Under the pieces are notes generated by a model, which saw only the letters and a list, made by a program, of their open reading frames with translations, was not told where the DNA came from and searched no databases. The translations under genes were made by a program, and so were the position numbers. A stretch of DNA of 64,000 bases from Liolophura sinensis (lineage: Eukaryota; Mollusca; Polyplacophora; Chitonida; Chitonidae), in contig NC_088295.1 of assembly GCF_032854445.1 (NCBI RefSeq), positions 96,281,805 through 96,345,804 on the forward strand, read 5' to 3'. The stretch's first letter is position 1. Each line of letters begins with the position of its first letter. Of this stretch, positions 1 to 11,700 are shown piece after piece.

Positions 1-979
1 TTGTGGAAAGGATTGCTGAACAGCGTGACTAAGTACATGTAGGGCTTATTGTGGAGAGGAATGCAGAACAGCGTGACTAAGTACATGTAGGGATTATTGT
101 GGAAAGGATTGCTGAACACCGTGACTAAGTACATGTAGTCTTATTGTGGAGAGGATTGCAGAACAGCGTGACAAAGTACATGTAGGGATTATTGTGGAAA
201 GGATTGCAGAACAGCGTGACTAAGTACATGTAGGGATTATTGTGGAAAGGATTGCTGAACACCGTGACTAAGTACATGTAGGGCTTATTGTGGAGAGGAT
301 TGCAGAACAGCGTGACTAAGTACATGTAGGGATTATTGTGGAAAGGATTGCTGAACACCGTGACTAAAGTACATGTAGTCTTATTGTGGAGAGGATTGCA
401 GAACAGTGTGACTAAGTACATGTAGGGCTTATTGTGGAGAGGATTGCAGAAGAGCGTGACTAAGTACATGTAGGGATTATTGTGGAAAGGATTGCTGAAC
501 AGCGTGACTAAGTACATGTAGGGCTTATTGTGGACAGGATTGCAGAACAGCGTGACTAAGTACATGTAGGCTTTTTGTGGAGAGGAGTGTAGAACAGCGT
601 GACTAAGTACATGTAGGGATTATTGTGGAAAGGATTGCAGAACAGCGTGACTAAGTACATGTAGGGATTATTGTGGAAAGGATTGCTGAACAGCATGACT
701 AAGTACATGTAGGGCTTATTGTGGAGAGGATTGCAGAACAGCGTGACTAAGTACATGTAGGGATTATTGTGGAAAGGATTGCTGAACACCGTGACTAAGT
801 ACATGTAGTCTTATTGTGGAGACGATTGCAGAACAGCATGACAAAGTACATGTAGGGATTATTGTGGAAAGGATTGCAGAACAGTGTAACTAAGTACATG
901 TAGGCTTATTGTGGAGAGGACTGTAGAACAGCGTGACTAAGTACATGTAGGGATTATTGTGGAAAGGATTGCTGAACAG
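1..979. repeat. 48-bp minisatellite, about 20 copies, cut by left window edge
   Basis: The unit is 48 bp and is recognised by AAGTACATGTAGGG, then TTATTGTGG, then a GGATTGCAGAACAGCGTGAC segment. Copies differ by a few substitutions, and the array ends abruptly at about 979. Because 48 is divisible by 3, a 16-residue repeat can be read on the minus strand; this is a by-product of the period, not a gene. By position it lies in fibrillarin intron 7 or beyond, since the exon after 2,581 is not in the window. Confidence 0.95.
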
Positions 980-1339
980 CCGGCCGAGACAACATATGCT
1001 ACTATCTGACATAATTTTTGATATAGTCGCTGAATGTAAATTAACTGGTTTGATGTGTGAAGGTTAGAAAAGGACACAAACCTGTACCACAGCATTCTGA
1101 AAAATGGACCTTCAGCCAAATGTAACTGAACTGTTCAACTATGGATGACACAACGTTGCCCAACGTGTTTGATTGGATATAATTATGAAGGAGGTTGGAT
1201 AACTGAGTCATTTGCTCAGTTCTGTCATTTTCTCTTACATTTCATTTGGCAAAATCTTATTTTTTTCAGACTGAAATATGTTCTAGCCAGGTGCTATCAT
1301 AAAGTTAAAGATGTAATGAATCCAGTGAAATTCTCACGA

Positions 1340-1525
1340 GAGACCTCTGTGGCCTAGAGGTCAGCATGCTGGCACAGCAGTGACTCTAAAGCCTCTCAGC
1401 ATTGCTGCGCCTATGTTCAAACTATGCTGGCATCCTCTCCAGTCATATTTGGGAAGGTCTGAAAGCAACTTACAGATGGTCTCGAGGGTTTCATCAGTTC
1501 TCTGAGTGGTTCCCGCCTACTATTA
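1340..1525 (+). repeat. SINE-like element with tRNA-derived head (family 1)
   Basis: A tRNA-like head (GTGGCCTAGAGGTCAGCATG, then GTTCAAACTATGC) is followed by a body with GGGAAGGTCTG and AGCAACTTACAGATGG. The same body appears at 20,030-20,255 (GGGAAGGTCTGCCAGCAAGC) and 35,405-35,635 (GGGACGGTCTACCAGCAACC). This resembles tRNA-derived SINEs common in molluscs. The boundaries are approximate. Confidence 0.5.
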
Positions 1526-1959
1526 CAGGGATTCATAGAGTTTTTATGAACCAAAATTCAAAAATTGGGTTTTTGGCAAGAGCTAAATGGGGTTTGAAAA
1601 ATTTTTACCTACTAATGTGGAATCTGAATTAAATTTTTTCTTACAAACCAAGGCAAATTTTATGTTATGTTGTGTAATTATCCACAGATTTCTATAAATA
1701 TTCATTTCACAGTTTGACTTGTTAACGATTATAAGAAGAGAAGAAATTTGGCTTTTTCTAATAAAAACTGTTGGTGTGCAAAATTACATTTACAGGTTGG
1801 GCAAGAACAAACAAGAACTTAACAGCAGACCTTGAATCCAAGAAAAATGCCAACAATGTCCTACATACATTACATTTAAAGGTCGTTGACAGGGGGAGCA
1901 TTAATAAAATAGCTTTTTTGCAGCTACTTCTGTGTTTGAATATTCCTACTTTCATAGGA

Positions 1960-2215
1960 AGTCAAATACGAGTTACCTCCCTTGTCCAGTAAAGTCTAGT
2001 ACCTTGACCCTTGTTACCTCCCCCGTTCTAACAACCTACCTTGTCAATCGGGTCAAGCTCATGAACATTAACTTTTTCTTATTACTAATTCCTCCTGAGT
2101 GGTTAAGCTATCCAAGCGAATACTTAGTTTACTTATGTGTGTGCTTTAACCTAGTCAAGGACATTTTTGCCAGAAGTTATTGCCTTTGTGTGCTCAAAAC
2201 GGGACGGACAATTGT
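1960..2215 (+). repeat. Dispersed repeat C, copy 1
   Basis: The segment around CCTTGTTACCTCCC, GTTCTAACAACCTAC and TCAATCGGGTCAA recurs in reverse complement at about 17,040-17,110 (GGGAGGTAACAAGG, GTAGGTTGTTAGAAC). No coding capacity or terminal structure is evident, so the family is unclassified. Confidence 0.55.
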
Positions 2216-2580
2216 ATGACTTCCTATTATCAATACAAAAAACGACATGCAGATTGACAGCTACAAATCAAGGGCAGCTTTCTGAAATAACTTATCAAAG
2301 CCAAAGAGAGAGAATATTATGTGCCGATTAGACCATCCTTTTTTTGGTACCCAAATTGAGTATAGTTATATTTCTGTTATTGAAATGGATTTTGTTTCCT
2401 GAAAATATTTAGTTTCCAACCCCGAAATTGAGTAACTCAATTTTATGTTAAATATGACATGTAGGAATCCCTGCATAATGCTGGCCACAGTCACACTAAG
2501 AGAAATATTCTTAAGTACGATGTAAACAATAACCAAATAAATACAATCAATCGCAGGGCTAGGTCAAAAAGCTAACTTAC

Positions 2581-2713
2581 CCACTACCATTCTATATTTG
2601 TGAGGATGTCTGGCATCTTCTATGATGGGAATAATGTTAGGTCGTTTCTTCGCCACATTCAGAAGGTCTCTGCCACTGCGATGTGAGAACTCCACAGCAA
2701 ACACCAGCCCATC
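2581..2713 (-). CDS. FBL: Fibrillarin exon 7, last exon in window
   Basis: It encodes [20 protein letters not shown], then [20 protein letters not shown] and RMVVG, matching the fibrillarin core after SAM motif I. The acceptor is TACTTTGAAG and the donor is GTAAGT, phase 1. The first ~35 nt of this exon and its acceptor are the evident source of the adjoining 83-bp tandem array. Confidence 0.95.
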
Positions 2714-5700
2714 CTTCAAAGTAAGAACAACACAAGCCAAGCTCACATACATGAATACTCAGAGCTTCACAGCAGACACCAGCCTACCTTTCAGAGCAAC
2801 AAGACAACAGGTAAAAGACAAGACAAGCTCACATACATGAATACTCAGAGCTCCACACCAAACAACAGTCTTCAGAGCAACACGACAACAGGTAAAGGAC
2901 AAGACAAGTTCACATACATGAATACTCAGAGCTTCACAGCAGACATCAGCCTACCCTTCAGAGTAACACGACAACGTGTACATCAGACAAGTTCACATAC
3001 ATGAATACTCAGAGCTTCACAGCAGACAACAGCCTACCCTTCAGAGCAACACGACAACGGGTACATCAGACAAGTTCACATACATGAATACTCAGAGCTT
3101 CACAGCAGACAACAGCCTACCCTTCAGAGTAACACGACAACGGGTACATCAGACAAGTTCACATACATGAATACTCAGAGCTTCACAGCAGACACCAGCC
3201 TACCCTTCAGAGCAACACGACAACGGGTACATCAGACAAACTCACATACATGAATACTCAGAGCTTCACAGCAGACACCAGTCTACCCTTCAGAGTAACA
3301 CGACAACGTGTACATCAGACAAGCTCATAAACATGAATACTCAGAGCTTCACAGCAGACACCAGTCTACCCTTCAGAGTAACACGACAACGGGTACATCA
3401 GACAAACTCACATACATGAATACTCAGAGCTTCACAGCAGACACCAGCCTACCCTTCAGAGTAACACGACAACAGGTACATCAAACAAGTTCACATACAT
3501 GAATACTCAGAGCTCCACACCAAACAACAGTCTACCCTTCACACCAACATGAGAACAGGTAGAGGATAAGACAAGCTCACATACATGAATACTCAGAGCT
3601 CCACACCAAACAACAGTCTTCAGAGCAACACGACAACAGGTAAAGGACTAGACAAGCTCACATACATGAATACTCAGAGCTTCACAGCAGACAACAGCCT
3701 ACCCTTCAGAGTAACACGACAACGGGTACATCAGACAAGTTCACATACATGAATACTCAGAGCTTCACAGCAAACACCAGCCTACTCTTCAGAGTAACAC
3801 GACAACAGGTACATCAGACAAGTTCACATACATGAATACTCAGAACTTCACAGCAGACAACAGCCTACCTTTCAGAGCAACAAGACAACAGGTAAAAGAC
3901 AAGACAAGCTCACATACATGAATCCTCAGAGCTCCACACCAAACAACAGTCTTCAGAGCAACACGACAATACGTAAAGGACAAGACAAGCTCACATACAT
4001 GAATACTCAGAGCTTCACAGCAGACACCAGCCTACCCTTCAGAGTAACACGACAACGGGTACATCAGACAAGTTCACATACATGAATACTCAGAGCTTCA
4101 CAGCAGACACCAGCCTACCCTTCAGAGCAACACGACAACGGGTACATCAGACAAGTTCACATACATGAATACTCAGAGCTTCACAGCAGACACCAGCCTA
4201 CCCTTCAGAGTAACACGACAACGGGTACATCAGACAAGCTCACATACATGAATACTCAGAGCTTCACAGCAGACACCAGTCTACCCTTCAGAGTAACACA
4301 ACAACAGGTACATCAGACAAGTTCACATACATGAATATTCAGAGCTTCACAGCAGACACCAGTCTACCCTTCAGAGTAACACAACAACAGGTACATCAGA
4401 CAAGTTCACATACATGAATACTCAGAGCTTCACAGCAGACAGCAGACACCAGTCTACCCTTCAGAGCAACACGACAACAGGTACATCAGACAAGCTCACA
4501 TACATGAATACTCAGAGCTTCACAGCAGACACCAGTCTACCCTTCAGAGCAACACGACAACAGGTACATCAGACAAGTTCACATACATGAATACTCAGAG
4601 CTTCACAGCAGACACCAGCCTACCCTTCAGAGCAACACGACAACGGGTACATCAGACAAGTTCACATACATGAATACTCAGAGCTTCACAGCAGACAACA
4701 GCCTACCCTTCAGAGTAACACGACAACGGGTACATCAGACAAGTTCACATACATGAATACTCAGAGCTTCACAGCAGACACCAGCCTACCCTTCAGAGCA
4801 ACACGACAACGGGTACATCAGACAAACTCACATACATGAATACTCAGAGCTTCACAGCAGACACCAGTCTACCCTTCAGAGTAACACGACAACAGGTACA
4901 TCAGACAAGCTCATAAACATGAATACTCAGAGCTTCACAGCAGACACCAGTCTACCCTTCAGAGTAACACGACAACGGGTACATCAGACAAACTCACATA
5001 CATGAATACTCAGAGCTTCACAGCAGACACCAGCCTACCCTTCAGAGTAACACGACAACAGGTACATCAAACAAGTTCACATACATGAATACTCAGAGCT
5101 CCACACCAAACAACAGTCTACCCTTCACACCAACATGAGAACAGGTAGAGGATAAGACAAGCTCACATACATGAATACTCAGAGCTCCACACCAAACAAC
5201 AGTCTTCAGAGCAACACGACAACAGGTAAAGGACTAGACAAGCTCACATACATGAATACTCAGAGCTTCACAGCAGACAACAGCCTACCCTTCAGAGTAA
5301 CACGACAACGGGTACATCAGACAAGTTCACATACATGAATACTCAGAGCTTCACAGCAAACACCAGCCTACTCTTCAGAGTAACACGACAACAGGTACAT
5401 CAGACAAGTTCACATACATGAATACTCAGAACTTCACAGCAGACAACAGCCTACCTTTCAGAGCAACAAGACAACAGGTAAAAGACAAGACAAGCTCACA
5501 TACATGAATCCTCAGAGCTCCACACCAAACAACAGTCTTCAGAGCAACACGACAATACGTAAAGGACAAGACAAGCTCACATACATGAATACTCAGAGCT
5601 TCACAGCAGACACCAGCCTACCCTTCAGAGTAACACGACAACGGGTACATCAGACAAGTTCACATACATGAATACTCAGAGCTTCACAGCAGACACCAGC

Positions 5701-8700
5701 CTACCCTTCAGAGCAACACGACAACGGGTACATCAGACAAGTTCACATACATGAATACTCAGAGCTTCACAGCAGACACCAGCCTACCCTTCAGAGTAAC
5801 ACGACAACGGGTACATCAGACAAGCTCACATACATGAATACTCAGAGCTTCACAGCAGACACCAGTCTACCCTTCAGAGTAACACAACAACAGGTACATC
5901 AGACAAGTTCACATACATGAATATTCAGAGCTTCACAGCAGACACCAGTCTACCCTTCAGAGTAACACAACAACAGGTACATCAGACAAGTTCACATACA
6001 TGAATACTCAGAGCTTCAGAGCAGACAGCAGACACCAGTCTACCCTTCAGAGCAACACGACAACAGGTACATCAGACAAGCTCACATACATGAATACTCA
6101 GAGCTTCACAGCAGACACCAGTCTACCCTTCAGAGCAACACGACAACAGGTACATCAGACAAGCTCACATACATGAATACTCAGAGCTTCACAGCAGACA
6201 CCAGTCTACCCTTCAGAGTAACACGACAACAGGTACATCAGACAAGTTCACATGCATGAATACTCAGAGCTCCACACCAAACAACAGTCTTCAGAGCAAC
6301 ACGACAACAGGTAAAGGACAAGACAAGTTCACATACATGAATACTCAGAGCTTCACAGCAGACACCAGCCTACCCTTCAGAGCAAGCAGACAGTGGGTCC
6401 ACAAGACAAGCTCACATACATGTATACCAAGATCACCACAGCAAACACCTCTGGCTCTGGGTGTCACTCGGGTAGTCTACAACTGTCTTGTGGGTATCTG
6501 TAAGCCACTGAAGAACACATGTATGTGACTTATGTCAGTGCTTGTGTTAGGAAAGGTTTCACGAGCTATTATTTTTTCACGTTATTTAATAAGTTGCAGG
6601 TCACATCTGAAATCACCTGCCACCTTTTTATATGATCTGCCATTTGACTTTATTACATCTATTTCCCCTAAACCCTCACTTGAAGATGCTTAAGGAATTA
6701 CCACAAAAAAGTTTTGGTTACCATCACAACATTACGTAAATGCACATATCCATCTCTATTGCTGCAAACTGTCGACGTTTTTCGAAAATATCACACTTAT
6801 AAATACCGGTAGGTAGTACTCTGATGTGTTTTCACTCGCCTAGTCATTCACCAGTTAACTTTGGCAACGCCCACCACCCAGGCATTCTGGAAATTCTTTG
6901 TTAGGGTTAGGGTTACGAGTATAACCCTAATATAACAATAACCCTAACCCTAACACTTGTACTGGTCAGCCAATATACAGCCAATTAGCAGGCATTTTAG
7001 CGATCAGCCAATATACAGCCAATTAGCATTTTTTTTTAGCAGGTCATATCGGGATTGTCCAGCTGTATGCAATTTTACTCCTGTTTTTGGCCATTAGCAG
7101 GCTGCTAAATCAAGCCCTGCATATGGGTAGTGGTTTTCAGAAATAAAGGGCCTTTAAACAAGATCCTGCTATAGTATTATTTACTCACCGCCCCTACGAT
7201 ATCAGACACGTGGCTGACGGTAGTGCCAGAGGCCGCCCCCAGGTACAGCACCTTACTGCCTGGCTTCATGTGAATCTTGTCTACACCTCCTAAAATGGCG
7301 GCCGCTAGCTTGGATCGGAAGGGGTTCCATGCTCTGTACTCAATCTTCTTCTCCCCTTCCTATCCAAACATAAAACAGACTAGATGGAAAAAAACACAAT
7401 ACATGAAATTTAACCAACATAAAATGCTCACCTCTAAAACTATCACAAAAGGCAAACAGCGGATAAAAAGACTGATACAAATTTTAAAAATAGGTTTTTT
7501 GAAAAAAATAATTCATCTATAATCTGGGAATGGTACTATACTCTGGGAATCTTTCTATAATCTGGGAATCTTCTATAATCTGGGAATCTCTTCTAATATC
7601 TGGGAATGGTACTATACTCTGGGAATCTCTTCTATACTCTGGGAATGGTACTATAATCTGGGAATCTCTTCTATAATCTGGGAATGGTACTATACTCTGG
7701 GAATCTCTTGTATACTCTGGGAATGGTACTATACTCTGGGAATCTCTTCTATACTCTGGGAATCTCTTCTATAATCTGGGAATGGTACTATACTCTGGGA
7801 ATCTCTTGATAATCTGGGAATGGTACTATACTCTGGGAATCTTTCTATAATCTGGGAATGGTTCTACAATCTGGGAATCTCACTATAATCTGGGAATCCT
7901 TCTATAATCTGGGAATCTCTCTATAATCTGGGAATCCCTATAATCTGGGAATCTTTCTATAATCTGGGAATCTTTCTATAATCTGGGAAAGGTACTATAC
8001 TCTGGGAATCTCACTATAATCTGGGAATAATAGGCTAGTAAAGTACATTTTTTATTGATTTCATTATTGTTTTCTTACGTCATAAAAGAATACAGGAATA
8101 TTTCACTTCTATGACGGTACCTAGCAGTTAGGGAAATGTAGACCCTGCACTTGTAAACAAGCAGGTGTGTTGTACTCAGTAGGCACATTTCCTGCAGTAC
8201 TCAGTAGGCACATTTCCTGCAGTACTCAGTAGGCACATTTCCTGCAGTACTCAGTAGACACATTTCCTGCAGTACTCAGTAGGCACATTTCCTGCAGTAC
8301 TCAGTAGGCACATTTCCTGCAGTACTCAGTAGGCACATTTCCTGTACTACTGACATGTATTTCCTTCAATTAAAGGCTCTAGGTCCCAAAAACAATAATG
8401 CTACATGCATGAGGCACATTTCCATTCCATACTGAGATTTGCCAAGCAGCGGGATTTAGGATTTACAAATTACATGTAAGCTTACAGAATGCACTGTCAT
8501 GCTGAGTGTAAAACTGTGTATATAACATCCCCATGGAGCCTGGTTTATGTGTACAAAGGTGCAGGAAAAGACAAAAGCTGACAATGAAACTGGATTTCTT
8601 TTGCACATTTCTGTTTCATAAATATAAAAACGAAAAATATAATCAGTGAAAACATTTCGCAAATTTGATAATCAATTCTACAGAGGCAATAATGGAGACT

Positions 8701-11700
8701 TTTGGCCAAAAAATCGAAACTGTGTTAAAAATCTCTGACATAGCCATGTTTAGTATTTCATCACATCGATTCCAACAACGTAATCTTTTCTCATATTTAT
8801 GTGCAGTTTGTTCTGCATCTCTGGGAAAAAGAAGAAAATTGCACATAGGTGCATGATACATCTAACCTGGCTAAAACATATTTCAATCCAAAGCAGGCTA
8901 CTCAAGCTTTCTAAAAAGTATCATACTTTATTATTTTAATAAGATTTCACCGACTGCTATCAGGTTGCTGAAGCTGTGACGCAGCCTTTATCCATTCACT
9001 GCATAAAACATCATGCTGAGATGGTTTTCAACCATTTAGCTATGTGTATCCTAAGAGCCATTTCACACAGTGTTAACTGTGGGACAGGTCTGTATCATTT
9101 ACAGACCAGCACAGACATAAAATCACTTGATTTACAAGCAGTGTGATATTGAACAAAGGTGTCACATTATGTCAAACAGAAGGCATAGGAGAATACCCTC
9201 TTGGCCCAAACTGCACTCACATTATATCAAACGGTATGTATAGGAGTATACCGTCTTGGCCCAAACTGCACTCACATTATGTCAAACAGTATGTATAGGA
9301 GTATACCGTCATGGCCCAAACTGCACTCACATTATGTCAAACGGTATGTATAGGAGTATACCGTCATGGCCCAAACTGCACTCACATCACATCAAACAGT
9401 ATGGATAGGAGTATACAGTCTTGGCCCAAACTGCACTCACATTATGTCAAACAGTATGGATAGGAGTATACCGTCTTGGCCCAAACTGCACTCACATTAT
9501 GTCAAACAGTATGGATAGGAGTATACCGTCATGGCCCAAACTGCACTCACATTATGTCAAACAGTATGGATAGCAGTATACAGTCTTGGCCCGAATTGCA
9601 CTCACATTATGTCAAACAGTATGGATAGGAGTATACCGTCTTGGCCCAAACTGCACTCACATTATGTCGAACAGTATGGATAGGAGTATACCGTCATGGT
9701 CCAAACTGCACTCACATTATGTCAAACAGTATGGATCGGAGTATACAGTCTTGGCCCAAACTGCACTCACATTATGTCAAACAGTATGGATAGGAGTATA
9801 CCGTCTTGGCCCAAACTGTACTCACATTATGTCAAACAGTATGGATAGGAGTATACCGTCATGGCCCAAACTGCACTCACATTATGTCAAACAGTATGGT
9901 TAGGAGTATACCGTCATGGCCCAAACTGCACTCACATTATGTCAAACGGTATGTATAGGAGTATACCGTCATGGCCCAAACTGCACTCACATTATGTCAA
10001 ACGGTATGTATAGGAGTATACCGTCATGGCCCAAACTGAACTCACATTATGTCAAACAGTATGGATAGGAGTATACCGTCTTGGCCCAAACTGCACTCAC
10101 ATTATGTCAAACAGTATGGATAGGAGTATACCGTCTTGGTCCAAACTGTACTCACATTATGTCAAACAGTATGGATAGGAGTATACCGTCATGGCCCAAA
10201 CTGCACTCACATTATGTCAAACAGTATGGATAAGAGTATGCTGTCTTGGCCCAAACTGTACTCACATTATGTCAAACAGTATGGATAGGACTATGCTGTC
10301 TTGGCCCAAACTGCATTCATCTCCCCAATAGACCCTCGGCCTATTTAGTCGCATTGTTCAAATTATACAAATACATTTTTTTGTCGTTCATTTTAGCGTT
10401 TAGTCAGCAATTTCTAAACCACAAATATCAGACACTGCCTAATTTATCAAGGTTATGCCGAAGGCTTGTGGGAATGAGAAGAAGGATCTCATCAGACAAC
10501 ACTTAAAATTAATTAAATCTTAATATATAATTTTTATTTCTCTGAAATTATTAAAACTGAAGAATTCAAATATTACTCCTTTGTCTTTCTCACAGACAAG
10601 GAATGTTTTGTTTTATAAATTACGGTAAAATTAAGTAAAACACTGTGTTCAACGTCAAGGTTCTCTCTCTGAAGTCCACGATAACAGGGTCAGCACAGCT
10701 CCCATCTTAGAAGTCACCACTACAAAACTGAAGCATAAAAATCCAGCGACAGTTGATTGCTTAGATCATGCAGCCCCAGTGGGGCTTAGAATTACTTCCA
10801 TTTGTATAAGAATTAAGTATGAATCTAGTTATACAACAATCTTATTGTAACTTTGTAAACATTTCATAGCGCTCAAAATCACCTGCATTCGGACCAGAAC
10901 CAGGCATACCCTGGCTGTGCATCTGCAGACTATTTAATCAGGGTCACTGGAGTTCCTTGTAAACGATATAGTAGGCCTACTTTATCAACAGTTCAAGAAG
11001 TGGAAGAAATATCCTTATATACATGTACAATTTCCGAGAAATCCATTTATCACTTGTGCCTACATTGCCGAGGTTCACAACTTTTATCTGTCATAGGCTA
11101 CCGCTTAGACTATTATACGGAAAATACCTTAACCCTTAGAGAGCTACAGTAAACAGGACGTCACCTTGCTCTCCATAATAGAGATGTGCAGAAGATGTGT
11201 CAAGACGAATTTTCACTAAACTTTTACTGGCTAGAAAAAAATCTACAAACATTTATTGCCTGTTTAAGATACTTTGAATGGTAGTCTTCCAGTGGACATA
11301 ACCATAAATCAGGTACTGTCTTTCACTTGAATCCCTATAAATGAACTTCCTTGTACACTGAGCATTACCTTGCAAATTCTCTCTGAAGTTACATCTGGCA
11401 CCACATTATACAAGTAAACACGTCTTAAATATGCTGATTAATACACAATGAGTCCCTATACCACTGCCAAATATTCTGACTTATGCAGCAGACAAAATGA
11501 CAGGCCTAACTTCATGATGGATTTTTCTTATATGTATAAATGAGATTTCCTGTATTAATGTAGTTCCTATATGACAAAAGTGCAAGTCTGCAGGGTATCA
11601 GAAATTTCAACATACTGAAACCGTGGTAAAATTCATGGTTGTGTACTAGTGTACCCTGTTCACATTACATATTGAGATATTTCCTGTTGTTTAGCTGACT

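Larger units (their letters stand above)
980..2580. other. Fibrillarin intron 7 remainder, no coding exon seen
   Basis: No stretch in either strand resembles the missing fibrillarin C-terminus, which would begin with the conserved segment after HPHKYRM. A SINE-like segment lies at about 1,340-1,525. A dispersed repeat at about 1,960-2,215 has an inverted copy at 16,985-17,110. The rest is unique AT-rich sequence. Short open frames here have no recognisable similarity. Confidence 0.6.

Noticed and set aside
125-804. Minus-strand frames with a 16-residue repeat
   Set aside because: Translation of the 48-bp minisatellite, with no unique flanking protein.
980-2580. Fibrillarin C-terminal exon(s)
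   Set aside because: No segment on the minus strand encodes the conserved sequence expected after RMVVG; it must lie left of the window.
8170-8344. CRISPR-like regular repeats
   Set aside because: The repeats are contiguous with no spacers, in a eukaryotic intron; this is a simple tandem repeat.
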